Assembly: GCA_023390335.1 (NCBI GenBank)
Contig: JAEWCZ010000069.1
Span: 89,971-153,970 of the forward strand
DNA: 64,000 bases
Direction: 5' to 3'
DNA from: Bacillota bacterium
GTDB lineage: Bacteria; Bacillota; Clostridia; Acetivibrionales; DSM-1351
Below the pieces are notes generated by a model. The model searched no databases and was not told where the DNA came from. It saw only the letters and a program-made list of their open reading frames with translations. Position numbers and translations under genes: made by a program. This document shows positions 62,001 to 64,000 of the stretch, piece after piece (position 1 is the stretch's first letter; every line of letters begins with the position of its first letter).

Positions 62001-64000
62001 CTTATCTCCAAATACAAAACATTCATACAAAGTAAGAGCGAGAAATTCTGTAACCATAGGATCTTGGAGTGATGCGATAGAAGTAGTTACATCACTTAGC
62101 TCACCTACAAATTTTACGGCAGAGTCACATGAGAATTATATAACTTTTATGTGGGAAGCAGTTACAGGAGCGACCAATTATATAGTTGAGGTTGACGGAG
62201 TAGAGATAGGAAATGTAACGGAAAATACTTATACTTGCAAGGATTTTATACCAGGTACAGAACATTCTTTAAGAATCAAAGCAGTGAACGAGCAGGCTTC
62301 AAGTCAATGGAGTGAAATTTTTAAAGCATGGACTATTCCGGACGTTGTTAAAGGTATAACAGCTTCTGCTTTAAGTAATGAGATTACTCTAAATTGGGAA
62401 GCTGTGACTGGTGCATCAGGATATGAGGTAAAAGCAGATGGTAATGTAATTGATGCTGCAAATAATTTGAGCTATATACATAAGGGTCTTCAAGCATATA
62501 CACAGCATGTTTATCAGATAAGGGCAGTAAATCAAGGTGGAAAGGGTCAATGGAGCAACGAAATAACTTCCGTAACAAAAGACCCTGTAGCCGAAATAAC
62601 AAATGAAATAAATCAGCTTGAGACTGAAGTTTTGAATCTAGAGACTCAAGAGAGAATTGATTTGATAAAAGCGAGACTTTCCGCTGTAGAAGAACGCATA
62701 AAAAACGAATTGCATAATCCTCAGGATATTGAGACTCTTCAAAAAAGAGCGGATAGCATTGATGACGCAATAGCCTATGCACAATTATTGTTCAATGCAA
62801 AAAAAGCTGTTTTACAATCAGAAGTTGCTGTAAAGCTTGCAGAGGCCGAAAAGACTCAATTATCTGTAGATAATGCACAGAAAATGCTGAAAGCTGCATA
62901 TGACAGCGTTGATTTGCTTCGTGATGGTAATGATAAAGATAATCTTCTGGTAAAATTATCTGGCCTAGCAAATAGGCTTAATGCCGTAAGAGTAACAATT
63001 GGACTGTCAGATATAGGTTCATTGATTCATAATATTACTAACATTAATGATATAACTTACGTACAAGGAGTCATCAATAGTATTGGAGATATAGTTGGTA
63101 ACTTGCCGGAGGATCAAAGAGCACCATACATCCAACAAATTAACATGGCCCAGATTAATCTTAATGTCGCTCAGATAGGCATATTGATACCAAACGTAAC
63201 AAACATAGGTGAAATCAACAACATCCAGAACATAATCAATAATACTACAGTGGTAATAAACAATCTGCCGCCGGAGCAGAGGGCGCCGTTTATCCAACAA
63301 ATTAATGTTATTCAGGTAAATACAAATATATCACAGATAGGATTACTGATTCAGAATGTAACAAACATAGAACAAATTAACAACATTCAGAATATAATCA
63401 ATAATACAACAGTCATAATAAACAATCTGCCACCGGAGCAGAGGGCACCGTTTATCCAACAAATTAATGTTATTCAGGTAAATACAAATATATCACAGAT
63501 AGGATTACTGATTCAGAATGTGACCAACATAGGTGAGATCAATAACATTCAGAACATCATTAATAATACAACAGTACTGGTTAACAATCTGCCAGAAGCA
63601 GAAAGAGCACCATATATCCAGCAGATTAATATTGCTCAAATTAATTTGAACGTAGCCCAAATAGGTATGTTGATTCAGAATGTAACAAACATAGGAGAGA
63701 TCAACAACATCCAGAATATCATTAATAATACAACGGTACTGGTTAACAATCTGCCGGAAGCAGAAAGAGCACCATACATTCAGCAGATAAATGTGGTTCA
63801 GGTAAACCTGAATCTGGCACAGATAGGAATATTGATTCAGAATGTAACCAACATAGAAGAGATCAACAACATTCAGAATATCATAGACAAAACAACGCTA
63901 CTGGTTAACAATCTGCCGGAAACAGAAAGAGCACCATACATTCAGCAGATAAATGTGGTTCAGGTAAACCTGAATCTGGCACAGATAGGAATATTGATTC
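38086..64000 (+). CDS. Giant secreted FN3/kelch/discoidin protein, 3' end outside window
   Basis: One frame from ATG 38086 (AGGGGGG upstream) to the window edge: 25,915 bases, 8,638 codons, no stop seen. Order: signal peptide 1-32 (cut after VMA); FN3 domains 1-9 (about 40-815); thirteen six-bladed kelch propellers (about 818-5898), each pair separated by one FN3; FN3 domains 22-49 (about 5899-8165); a charged helical region (8166-8261); a helical module (8262-8315); then 54-residue repeats from 8316 on. Two linker FN3 domains hold an inserted F5/8C-like domain (3794-3932, 4304-4443). Sugar- or protein-binding and adhesion are plausible from FN3, kelch and discoidin families, but no enzyme motif is visible. 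Anchor signals (SLH, dockerin, sortase) would lie outside the window. Monocistronic as far as can be seen. Confidence 0.93.
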   Translation, partial: MNNTRISRKVLAVFLTVCVLLSSISTTGLVMAQGEDQLGTPPNVRAVPISNSKIKLSWDTVPDAQQYDVEADGRIINSISALEYIQNGLEAGSQHTYRVRAVNPSGQGSWSDVIVQTTLANDTSSSGLDTPQNLKATQAGADSVSITWDTVNGATGYDIEVDGTIIDNGNETVYTHTGLKVDSQHSYKVRARNADGTGNWSQTLTLNFSEGGTNDGSEGGSEEEVSVPQNLTATSINNNSILVVWDSVSQATGYDIEVDGTVIDCGENTAYVHDKLTSGSSHNYRVRAKKQNQVSEWSTLVTQQSIPEIPTEIVPTVPENVTATAKSINEIEISWKPVIGATGYDIEADGTVIDCGANTIYQHKDLIEGSSHSYRVRAKNSSGVSAWSVVVEAQLEKPVEVIPATPEKITADSIGVNQISVKWDAVNNASGYDIEVDGAVIDCGAKTESVCTGLASGSTHIFRVRAKNNSGVSPWSNEFIYYTLLDQPKNISSVASERSITLSWESVSEATSYDICADGTVIADITELSYTFTQLVPNTKHTYMIRAKNEHSIGGWSNEISENTSNEIPKELTYTASTDNIKISWKPVEDVIGYEIEVDKQIIDNGLDTVFIHDGLKPNENHTYRIRVHAKYGYGEWSELVTKPTLALAPTNVITEATKNSILIKWDKSDEPTTGYQIEVDGNIVDVGNVTSYMHSGLSPNTEHKYRVRAVNVSGEGEWSTYISKYSQYEISAKMYAMAKIDSITVNWEAISGAVTYDLEVDGGVVSNITGTSYGHKNLTQNTVHNYRLRYKDAKGNISEWSELFVQYTSNPGNSTNGQWVTSISQMNYPRHGAGVAELNGKIYAIGGQRTYVSSRYNSSTGTTTYFTQSTYSNSIEEYDPANNKWVNKNPMPTARWGLSAVVLNGKIYAIGGYNDNGYLSIVEEYDPVSNTWNTTKKGMNTARYLFGAAEVNGKIYIIGGKGSSGVLSSVEEYDPTLNTWTTKASMITAKYGLGVTAVNNRIYAIGGYNDKNYLDEVEVFDPANNSWSRKTSIPTSKAYFGVAAAGNKIFTAGGFNGNYLNLSEEYDISTNTWLTATSIPTANSYLGLSQSDGKIYAVGGMNDNNSHNFDITINGVYQYILNINSNIPATPRNIVLTSTKNTIIIKWDSVVEAVDGYDIEVDGTIVNTGSNTTYTHNGLSENTTHTYRIRSKNVAGVSEWSPMTVQKTANTATTLNGEWITKTGMNYSRQEAASVVLNGKIYVIGGFNGSYLNIIEEYDPVKDRWESKENLSVGRSRMGAAVVKGKIYVIGGYNDTGYLNIVEEYDPATDSWERKNNMPTSRAYSEVTELNGKIYVTGGRTGTGDYSNRVEEYNPETDTWITKKNMNEARSEHTATAVNGKLYVIAGQTSNGLYSSTVEEYDPLTDTWIIKGGVNTQRYGHSAVTVGGSIYVTGGFNSGGYLKKVEEYDPVNNTWLVKEANMPTARRYAGAEFLDGRIFVIGGTNGGYLNTVEAMVLTNAKVPDVPANIVLTAAKDSIKLTWNGVLDASSYDIEVDGTIIDNKLNTTYSHTGLTANTQHNYRIRAKNIAGAGNWSNLILQKTANPDASLKGEWLQKGGMNEARYEAATAVVDGKLYVMGGANSSDAYLNSVEEYDPDTDDWTTRTGMEVERNGSGAAVANGKIYVIGGYNGTGYLKVVEEYDPAADKWTRKSEMPTARAFSTVTEVNGKIYVTGGEIGNGKYLNTVEEYDPATDTWTMKSSMNEARAYHSATYVNGRLYIIGGLNGSSAYSSIIEEYDPGTDLWILKGGVNTQRHGHKAVAVNNKIYVIGGSNGDYLNLVEEYDPNTNSWLTKEAMNSRRHCAGAEFIDGKVYVFGGYNGTSILNSTEALVLTTAKVPAVPVNIIATATTDTIKLTWSSMLDASSYEVEIDGIVISTGKNTQYTYGGLKPNTQHNYRIRAKNIAGAGNWSNLILQMTGNPDVSVKGEWFTKTGMNSARYAEATAVVDGKLYAIGGSDGSYLNSVEQYDPAIDKWTAKTNMSTERYGVGAAVLNGKIYAIGGFNNTGYLNIVEEYDPVTDIWTRKTGMPTARAFAAVTEVNGKIYVTGGEIGTYKYINTVEEYDPVTDKWTVKSSMFNVRSYHTSANVKGKIYVIGGYVGNNIYSATVEEYDPLTDTWVLKGGLNTQRQGMKAVTVDDSIYVIGGYNGNSLNLVEEYNTQTNTWLVKEGMNSSRYHVAAECIDRKIYAIGGHNGNNPVKTVEVLVLSNAKVPDVPQNIVATANTDSIKLVWNSVLDASSYEVEIDGIIVSTGRNTQYSYGALKPNTQHNYRIRARNIAGAGEWSRLTVQNTANPDASQKGEWLSKTGMNTSRYFAATAIVNEKMYVIGGSNTNDGYLNSIEEYDPHTDKWVVKTGMSMKRHGLGATVVNGKIYAMGGYNDSGYLKVVEEYDPLTDKWTRKCDMPTARAYAAVTEVNGKIYVTGGEVGTGKYLNQVEEYNPATDTWAVKSAMNELRGYHASANVNGKLYVIGGLNGNSIYSSTVEEYDPITDTWVFKGGVSTQRYGHKAITFNNKIYIIGGYNGSYLDKVEEYDPEQNTWLVKEVMSTARHCAGAEYLDQKLFAVGGATSDGKYTNTMEAMVFSTAKVPQVPLNIVVTATKDNIKLNWNKVSDASSYDVELDGAIVSSGTANQYIHTGLKTNTQHNYRVRARNVAGAGEWSQLIIQWSSNPDASLKGEWIPKTEMNTQRCGTATAELDGKLYVIGGYNGSTYLNTVEQYDPISDKWVTKNNMSVARSYLGVSVANGKIYAIGGYNGTGYINIVEEYDPVSDNWTRKSGMSLARGYCGVTQVNGKIYVTGGQTENGKFTNTVEEYDPLTDMWTFKASMNEVRYGHAATAVNGRLYVIGGMNNTTAYSATVEEYDPDNDIWILRGGVNTQRNGHKAVVVNDKIYVIGGIYNSGYLKTVEEYDPKQNTWLDKETMGTPRSFSGAEYIDKKIYVTGGQNGSSYLNTTEAMILADSKVPEIPDNIYATATKDTIKLTWDVVLDSSSYDIEADGAIINCKGSQYIHTSLKTNTQHNYRIRARSVAGVSAWSQLIVQWTSNPDTSQQGEWISKTGMLSVKQGASAAVANGKLYAIGGYNGTSYLNTVEEYDPLADKWTLKTNMSTERSGLGTAVVNGKVYAIGGQNSKGYLNIVEEYDPLTDTWTRKAGMPTTRAFIGVVEAGGKIYVTGGQTQDGNYSSVVEEYDPATDSWSTKASMNDVRSKHTATGINGKIYVIGGLNGNNSYSVTIEEYNPTTDNWVVKGGTNTQRYGHAAAGVNDTTIIVMGGSNTDNLTKVEEYNTLTNTWLENEKALPTKRNYMTAGLLDGKIYAIGGLDSSNLSTVEAFILNCESNKPAIPTGIYAAATDNKVTVYWDKVINATGYEIVFDGAIVRTNVDTTTFTQSGLEANTQHVYKVRAINVGGAGEWSISKIQFTADALSSTGGEWLSENGAITYRYGHSSEQAVGKLYSIGGYNNGYLSTVEEFNPKQNKWTAKTSMSTPRAYSGIVNVDDRLYVIGGTNGKPLNIVEEYDPVTDAWIRKSNMLEARSYTAAAAVNGKIYVAGGYDGVNYLNSLEEYDPKSDTWTAKASMLSSRGKHVLEAVNGKLYAIGGVSNNNVYVNTIEEYDPTTDTWNLKGGVNVQRYGQGAAVVNGKIYVAGGSNTSGSNLNILEEYDPAMNTWLTKKVMPTYRYDLTLTTVNDKLYAVGGNCGYISNLVEAFILNKPGNVPETPQNVYATATQNQITVKWDGTVDTAGYDVLVDGSVVEPSEGKSGYSEDLCIGGTASASSTYSSDYYPSYAFNNSSGSYWLGYSTVGVWLMYDFGMQPKAVSKYTIMANAYSPTGWNFQASNDGKNWITLDSRTGVALESTAVREFEFYNNILYRYYRIYITAFTNSYVGINELEMMSRTYSYIHTNLSPNTEHHYSVRSKNNAGVSEWSPDLMQYTTDVSSSVNGQWMSETGMTVSRYGHSTGQAGGKLYAVGGYDVKYLDSLEEYDPEQNKWVSKKSMSAPRAYAGIANVNDKLYVIGGSSGNPLDLVEEYDPATDTWVRKSAMETARTYTAAASINGKIYVAGGFDGNMYLDTLEEYDPQTDKWTTKANMLVPRGQHTLTAINGKLYAIGGLTGNSSFVSTVEEYDPATDTWAVRGGMAIARYGHSAADINGKIFVIGGYNSSGVCINTVEEYDPVQNTWLTKTSMSTPRAYMTAAAVNKKIYSIGGLSVNSINVVEALVLNSEENIPSVPSNVLLTATKDSITVKWDEVANATGYELLVDGGIVDASKDTLGYSDDLCISSERASASTYYTSSYIPAYAFNNSRGSMWLCSSSNQWLQYDFGSQPKAISKYAITTNSYMPTSWRFQASNDGSNWTTLDTRTGISLGASERREFVFTNIKFFRYYRILITDFSQAYVGIDELEMMSKEYSYTDSNLSPDTEHYYQVRSKNIAGPSDWSPEVIQLTANPDTEVKGEWISRQGMNSARSGIAAAQMDGKIYAAGGMDGSTYLDKFEEYDPEKNIWTAKAPLSTPKEGVSLIAVGGKLYAIGGKNSAGYSNAVDEYDPVSDTWTRKTGMNVARVYGGGAVLDSKIYLAGGYNGQYTDSLEVYDTIADTWKTLKNMPHTRAYHGLAAVNGKLYSVGGKNDNGYLDAIDEYDPINDTWKSVGGMVLPRENFGIKEVYGKIYIIGGTIDVYGANNVITDTYTNTVEEYDPNTNTWITKANMPTARGSLAIEQVGDRIFAIGGSNTNGSLASVEEMILAKESNIPTIPENMIFTATESSVSVAWDAVRGATSYDIEVDGSSLIHTKTTGYVHNGLTADTQHTYRVRACNIAGKGEWSSLIVQKTSNPETKITGTWLPRADISVEKQGSGSVQLNGKLYCIGGVSGSTYTNTVEQYNSETNTWTITKPMSTARAYMGVTELNGKMYAIGGYNGTSYFMTVEEYSPDTGRWTRKANMTTPRAYFGVTAVNGKIYAIGGYNSNGYLSSVEEFDPIANTWVQKKDMLLPRAYHGIAALDGKIYAAGGLNANGTYAKNVDEYDPISNTWKSVTQMLTQRKNVGVVPLNSKIYIIGGSDSTGCLDIVEEYEPASNTWLANTNMSTKSEYFGSGSINKTIYTVGGNNGSVSKGVNAFILDIPIPETPTNIIATATNDTIIIEWTGTKNAAGYDVFIDGALIDNKTATRYAYSGLTPNTMHYYRVRAKNISGTSAFSCEFAQATSNLDSEIKGEWITKTGMNIPRYGHTVTSLEGKIYAVGGFSSSYLKSTEQYDPTENKWITKADMQSLRAYHGAAVLNGKMYVAGGYNGTYLSTLEEYDPQTDKWIAKANMNTARAYFSLVSTNGKLYAIGGRNDSGYLASVEEYDPAVDKWVSKADMNIGKANHSAVAINGVIYVMGGYNTGGYLKVVDVFDPTTDTWMAKAGMPTPKAYFGIKEYDGRVYTMGGYNEKGYLNLVEEYDPQTSTWFTKANMPTARKYVAVEEVNGNLYSVGGEKNGSLNTLEELILAIPTNIPHIPLNIFATAINNKITLNWDSVDNATGYDIEVDGGITSVGKATTFAHTGLTIGTQHVYRIRAKNISGPSEWSNKIIQNTSNPESSIQGRWVSRANMLSQRYGNGVTSLNGRIYAVGGYNNVSYLNSMEEYDPGINKWTVKGNMSTARAFAGVTQVGGKIYVIGGKNIIGYVNTVEEYNPETDTWTRKTGMSSPRGYVTSAVVNGKIYIIGGMNDNGILNTVEEYDPINDKWTEKTGLVKSRAFHSTAVVNDKIYVFGGSDSKGYINSIEEYDPKTDKWTLNGGITASRNNSTAQAAGGKIYLIGGSNANGYINMVEEYEPESNTWLSGSNMPSTRGYLGGDTIGWTIYAAGGILNSPLNTTEAYVLTPPSTPGIPQNINAVAKESSIELTWLQAENSSSYDIMIDDFEMYNTVDTSYIHTNLTPGKQHSYKIRGHNPGGAGEWSNTINVWTLPAVPSNIKTTSTENSLTISWTSAEGATEYEVEVDSIVMEAGSNTSFTYSDLDPGTLHNYRVRSKNDATIGNWSSIGTKRTLPSVPQNLVVTTTNTKISISWSAANGATGYQVEVDGVLKGIINNTSYVLDGYTPNSSHRYRVRSVNDGEYSAWSDTGTAATLLDTPTNITAVNGVNSITLRWDTVNGATSYDVQVDGVIRNNTGTNFTQQELNPGEQHVYRLRSKNSSGASEWSNTITVWTKLELPLNLTYSSKSDSINISWDAVVGASEYEIEEDNKIINNGFSTTYVASGLSPNTQHTYRIRAKNANTCSDWTALEKRLTAPSVPENVKISSTNTVVNLTWSSVPGATGYDVEVDGSIRDTVANPNCTHNGFTPNTKHIYRIRSKNSGGVSDWTEPIQVLTLLNTPENVKASSTSSSITLVWDRVDGADSYEVEIDGTKIINGGIDTQFVHDGLTPATNHSYRIRALGQESASGWTPIIKQYTTCISPEGATAVSTSNTITISWNKTDGATGYDVEIDGTVSENIQALTYTVSGLTPNTTHSYRVRSRNQGGVSGWSNTKSILTLLSIPSNVTASSEGSSITLKWDVVKDATGYDIEVDETAVEIGANTLYIHNDLLPNTQHSYRIRAKNSQVTGNWTTEIKKLSAPAIPTNIILSATSNTITVAWGTVTGATGYDVEIDGVVKDTVTNTSYTYKDFTPNSSHKIRVRSKNSGGISLWSKEEFTQTLLPAPANIIAKASGNDITISWDMVPDATSYDIEVDGITYENGSNITYLHSGLTENTQHTYRVKAKNTEVSSNWSLPLTIVAASGIPSGIQASATSNTITLTWNPVTGATGYDIEINGATVINGNSDVKYVHTGLTSNTQYTYRIRTRNSGGVGNWSEVFKKWTRLPVLSGLQFNTQGTDITISWSPVAGASAYDIKVDGIQIDIGTNTSYLHTGLSPNTQHTYAVRARNENTESEWSSITTKLSAPSVPLNIKASATSNSVTLTWTQVTGATAYDIMVNDTDIISNVTGTSYTHTGLIPSRQYNYKIRAKNSGGASEWSELVSKWTMLAVPTNIKTIADGTSVTVTWNPVADATYYLVEINGTIVGNCVGTTFIHNDINPQTQYSYRIKAKNATTESEYSSAANQLTVPQVPEITSILSSSTSIALTWKSISGATGYDLEIDGNSVVAVSGTTYTHTGLIANSTHSYRLRAKNASGASYWSNIVTKQTAPAVPDGISATSASNTVVVTWNNVDGATGYYLEIDGNQTDVGGKTTYAHNNLDPGTMHTYRVKAYNQGGVSDWSTSVGKWTLPGIPENLNTTVTGTSISLTWTAKGATGYEVMVDGVIQDNGSSTLYVHNRLTPNTQHTYKVRAKNAGGISDWSNPITNWTLIDNPGNIKITASSNYVTISWNSVSGATGYDVEADGTIIENNMTTVFTHGGLTPNTQHTYRVRAKNEKVTSNWSQKFTQLTAPEPPSEINVTVVGSTVKLMWDGVDGATGYDVKQEDGSIVDNGLNTTFQKTGFLANKTYTFMVRSKNSGAQSEWKTVSATTRPDMPSGINFSVSSNDINIVWSPVNGAEGYDIEADGQIINNGLNTNFVHGGLQPNSSHTYRIRARIDSQTGEWSTLTTKITAPEIPENVKTQINDTAITISWDAVEGATGYYIEVDGTSIYNGNSLTYRHTGLISGVAHTYRVRSASTNGMSGWSAYVRSYTLPLPPSFINAVSTSNSITLKWDGIPDSIGYDVLVDGEEIDNGLDLTYVHTGLMANTKHTYQIRAKNSVGVGSWSTELVKLTLPEIPSNVVAKAGETKITLTWVGVQGANGYDVEVDGTIVYNGLNTTYAHNGLASGTNHSYRVRARAAEIGEWSKTINCCTLPPVPANISISAKDTEITVRWGETNGAEQYEVEADGSIVSGITERVYTHKGLLPSTQHKYRIRSKNSGGFSAWSDYFIKTTLPSIPTGLKAVASNDSVAVSWNQATGATSYDIWVDGNVIQNISGLSYIHSSLSPNTKHSYKVRARNSVTIGSWSDAIEVVTSLSSPTNFTAESHENYITFMWEAVTGATNYIVEVDGVEIGNVTENTYTCKDFIPGTEHSLRIKAVNEQASSQWSEIFKAWTIPDVVKGITASALSNEITLNWEAVTGASGYEVKADGNVIDAANNLSYIHKGLQAYTQHVYQIRAVNQGGKGQWSNEITSVTKDPVAEITNEINQLETEVLNLETQERIDLIKARLSAVEERIKNELHNPQDIETLQKRADSIDDAIAYAQLLFNAKKAVLQSEVAVKLAEAEKTQLSVDNAQKMLKAAYDSVDLLRDGNDKDNLLVKLSGLANRLNAVRVTIGLSDIGSLIHNITNINDITYVQGVINSIGDIVGNLPEDQRAPYIQQINMAQINLNVAQIGILIPNVTNIGEINNIQNIINNTTVVINNLPPEQRAPFIQQINVIQVNTNISQIGLLIQNVTNIEQINNIQNIINNTTVIINNLPPEQRAPFIQQINVIQVNTNISQIGLLIQNVTNIGEINNIQNIINNTTVLVNNLPEAERAPYIQQINIAQINLNVAQIGMLIQNVTNIGEINNIQNIINNTTVLVNNLPEAERAPYIQQINVVQVNLNLAQIGILIQNVTNIEEINNIQNIIDKTTLLVNNLPETERAPYIQQINVVQVNLNLAQIGILI
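38206..40530 (+). repeat. N-terminal array of nine FN3 domains
   Basis: Nine domains of about 80-90 residues. Each has the pattern P-x-N-ILV ... I-x-W-D-x-V ... GYDIEVDG ... H-x-Y-RVRAKN ... WS. Domains 2-3 are separated by an acidic Gly/Ser linker (GTNDGSEGGSEEEVS). Domains 3, 4 and 5 share a Cys in VIDCG not found in the others; it is unpaired within each domain. Confidence 0.9.
49465..49881 (+). other. F5/8C (discoidin/CBM32-like) domain inserted in FN3 17
   Basis: Residues about 3794-3932. Signature: TASASSTYSSDYYPSYAFN, YWLGYS, WLMYDFG, WNFQASNDGKNWITLD, RYYRIYI, YVGINELEMM. The first half of FN3 17 ends at VDGSVVEPS and the second resumes at YSYIHTNLSPNTEHHYSVRSKN, so the insertion occupies the loop after strand C'. 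Confidence 0.85.
50995..51414 (+). other. F5/8C domain inserted in FN3 18
   Basis: Residues about 4304-4443. Same fold and same insertion point as the one in FN3 17: RASASTYYTSSYIPAYAFNN, WLQYDFGSQPKAISKYAI, WRFQASNDGSNWTTLDTRTG and YVGIDELEMM. The host FN3 breaks after GGIVDASKDT and resumes at YSYTDSNLSPDTEHYYQVRSKN. Confidence 0.85.
55783..62580 (+). repeat. C-terminal array of 28 FN3 domains
   Basis: FN3 domains 22-49, each about 80-82 residues with almost no linker; the junction is usually TL-P or TA-P. They are shorter and more regular than the linker FN3 domains. Most alternate between an N-x-x-T-x-x-W...KLTAP type and an NSGGVSxW...WTL type. Confidence 0.9.
62581..63030 (+). other. 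Helical region preceding the 54-residue repeats
   Basis: Residues 8166-8315. A charged coiled-coil-like stretch (EITNEINQLETEVLNLETQ, RIDLIKARLSAVEERIKNEL) leads into a module with EKTQLSVDNAQKMLKAA, DKDNLLVKLSGLANRLNAV. The latter resembles a short helical module common in surface proteins of Firmicutes (compare the Endotoxin_mid/Cry-type family); that resemblance is from memory. Its last 54 residues (from 62869) can be laid in register on the repeats that follow. Confidence 0.6.
63031..64000 (+). repeat. 54-residue (162-base) tandem repeats, array continues past window
   Basis: Copies start at 63031, 63193, 63355, 63517, 63679 and 63841, exactly 162 bases apart. Consensus in parts: NVTNIGEINNIQNIINNTT, then VLVNNLPEAERAP, then YIQQINVVQVNLNLAQIGILIQ. 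Rich in Asn, Ile, Gln and Val, with no Cys. Copies 2-3 and 4-6 are nearly identical in DNA, including synonymous sites; copy 1 is more diverged. Confidence 0.93.

Noticed and set aside
38983..63300. Dozens of minus-strand open frames of 60-160 codons, and a plus-strand one at 40604-40792, under the giant gene
   Set aside because: They are shadows of the repeat-rich frame: they recur at the repeat period, have no ribosome sites and translate to low-complexity Ser/Tyr/His-rich text.

Overview
The window is AT-rich DNA from an endospore-forming, flagellate or chemotactic Gram-positive anaerobe of the class Clostridia. Two complete GerA-type germinant-receptor operons, a 3D-domain cell-wall protein, a Tad/Flp pilus cluster without outer-membrane secretin genes, a clostridial-type single-chain FGAM synthase and strong AGGAGG-type ribosome sites all fit. 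The overall gene style resembles Ruminiclostridium (the C. cellulolyticum group), but that genus call is an inference.

Layout. 1-1.8 kb: an acyl-CoA synthetase (cut by the window edge) and its XRE-cupin regulator, minus strand. 2-10.3 kb: a chemotaxis receptor, an HD-GYP c-di-GMP phosphodiesterase, a LysR regulator divergent from purL, and a xylose-isomerase-like TIM-barrel protein. 10.4-11.2 kb: a lipoprotein. 11.2-21.9 kb: a Tad/Flp pilus operon from a strong sigma-A promoter: CpaE-like ATPase, CpaF ATPase, TadB, TadC, Flp pilin, three pseudopilin-like proteins, two different prepilin peptidases and an FHA protein. 21.9-24.6 kb: patatin, YjbQ, an unrecognised helical protein and dCMP deaminase. 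24.7-30.0 kb: a minus-strand germination operon (A, C, small 2-TM protein, B) ending in an Amidase_6-like gene. 30.1-33.4 kb: a 3D-domain protein, a c-di-AMP (ydaO-type) riboswitch with its own promoter and terminator ahead of dapB, and a D,D-carboxypeptidase homologue that has lost its catalytic residues. 33.6-37.8 kb: a second germination operon (A, B, C, small 2-TM protein).

38.1 kb to the end: one uninterrupted reading frame of at least 8,638 codons that runs off the window. It encodes a secreted giant: signal peptide, nine fibronectin III (FN3) domains, thirteen six-bladed kelch beta-propellers each separated by a single FN3, twenty-eight further FN3 domains, a helical region, and a growing array of 54-residue Asn/Ile-rich repeats. 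Two of the linker FN3 domains are themselves interrupted by an F5/8-type-C (discoidin/CBM32-like) domain. This protein is the main novelty in the window. Its DNA records amplification on at least three scales (about 1.12 kb, about 0.48 kb and exactly 162 bases).

How the parts may work together (inference): the Tad pilus and the giant modular protein are both surface-attachment machinery. HD-GYP and c-di-AMP signalling point to second-messenger control of the lifestyle switch. The germination, 3D, dapB and carboxypeptidase-like genes form a spore and cell-wall neighbourhood.
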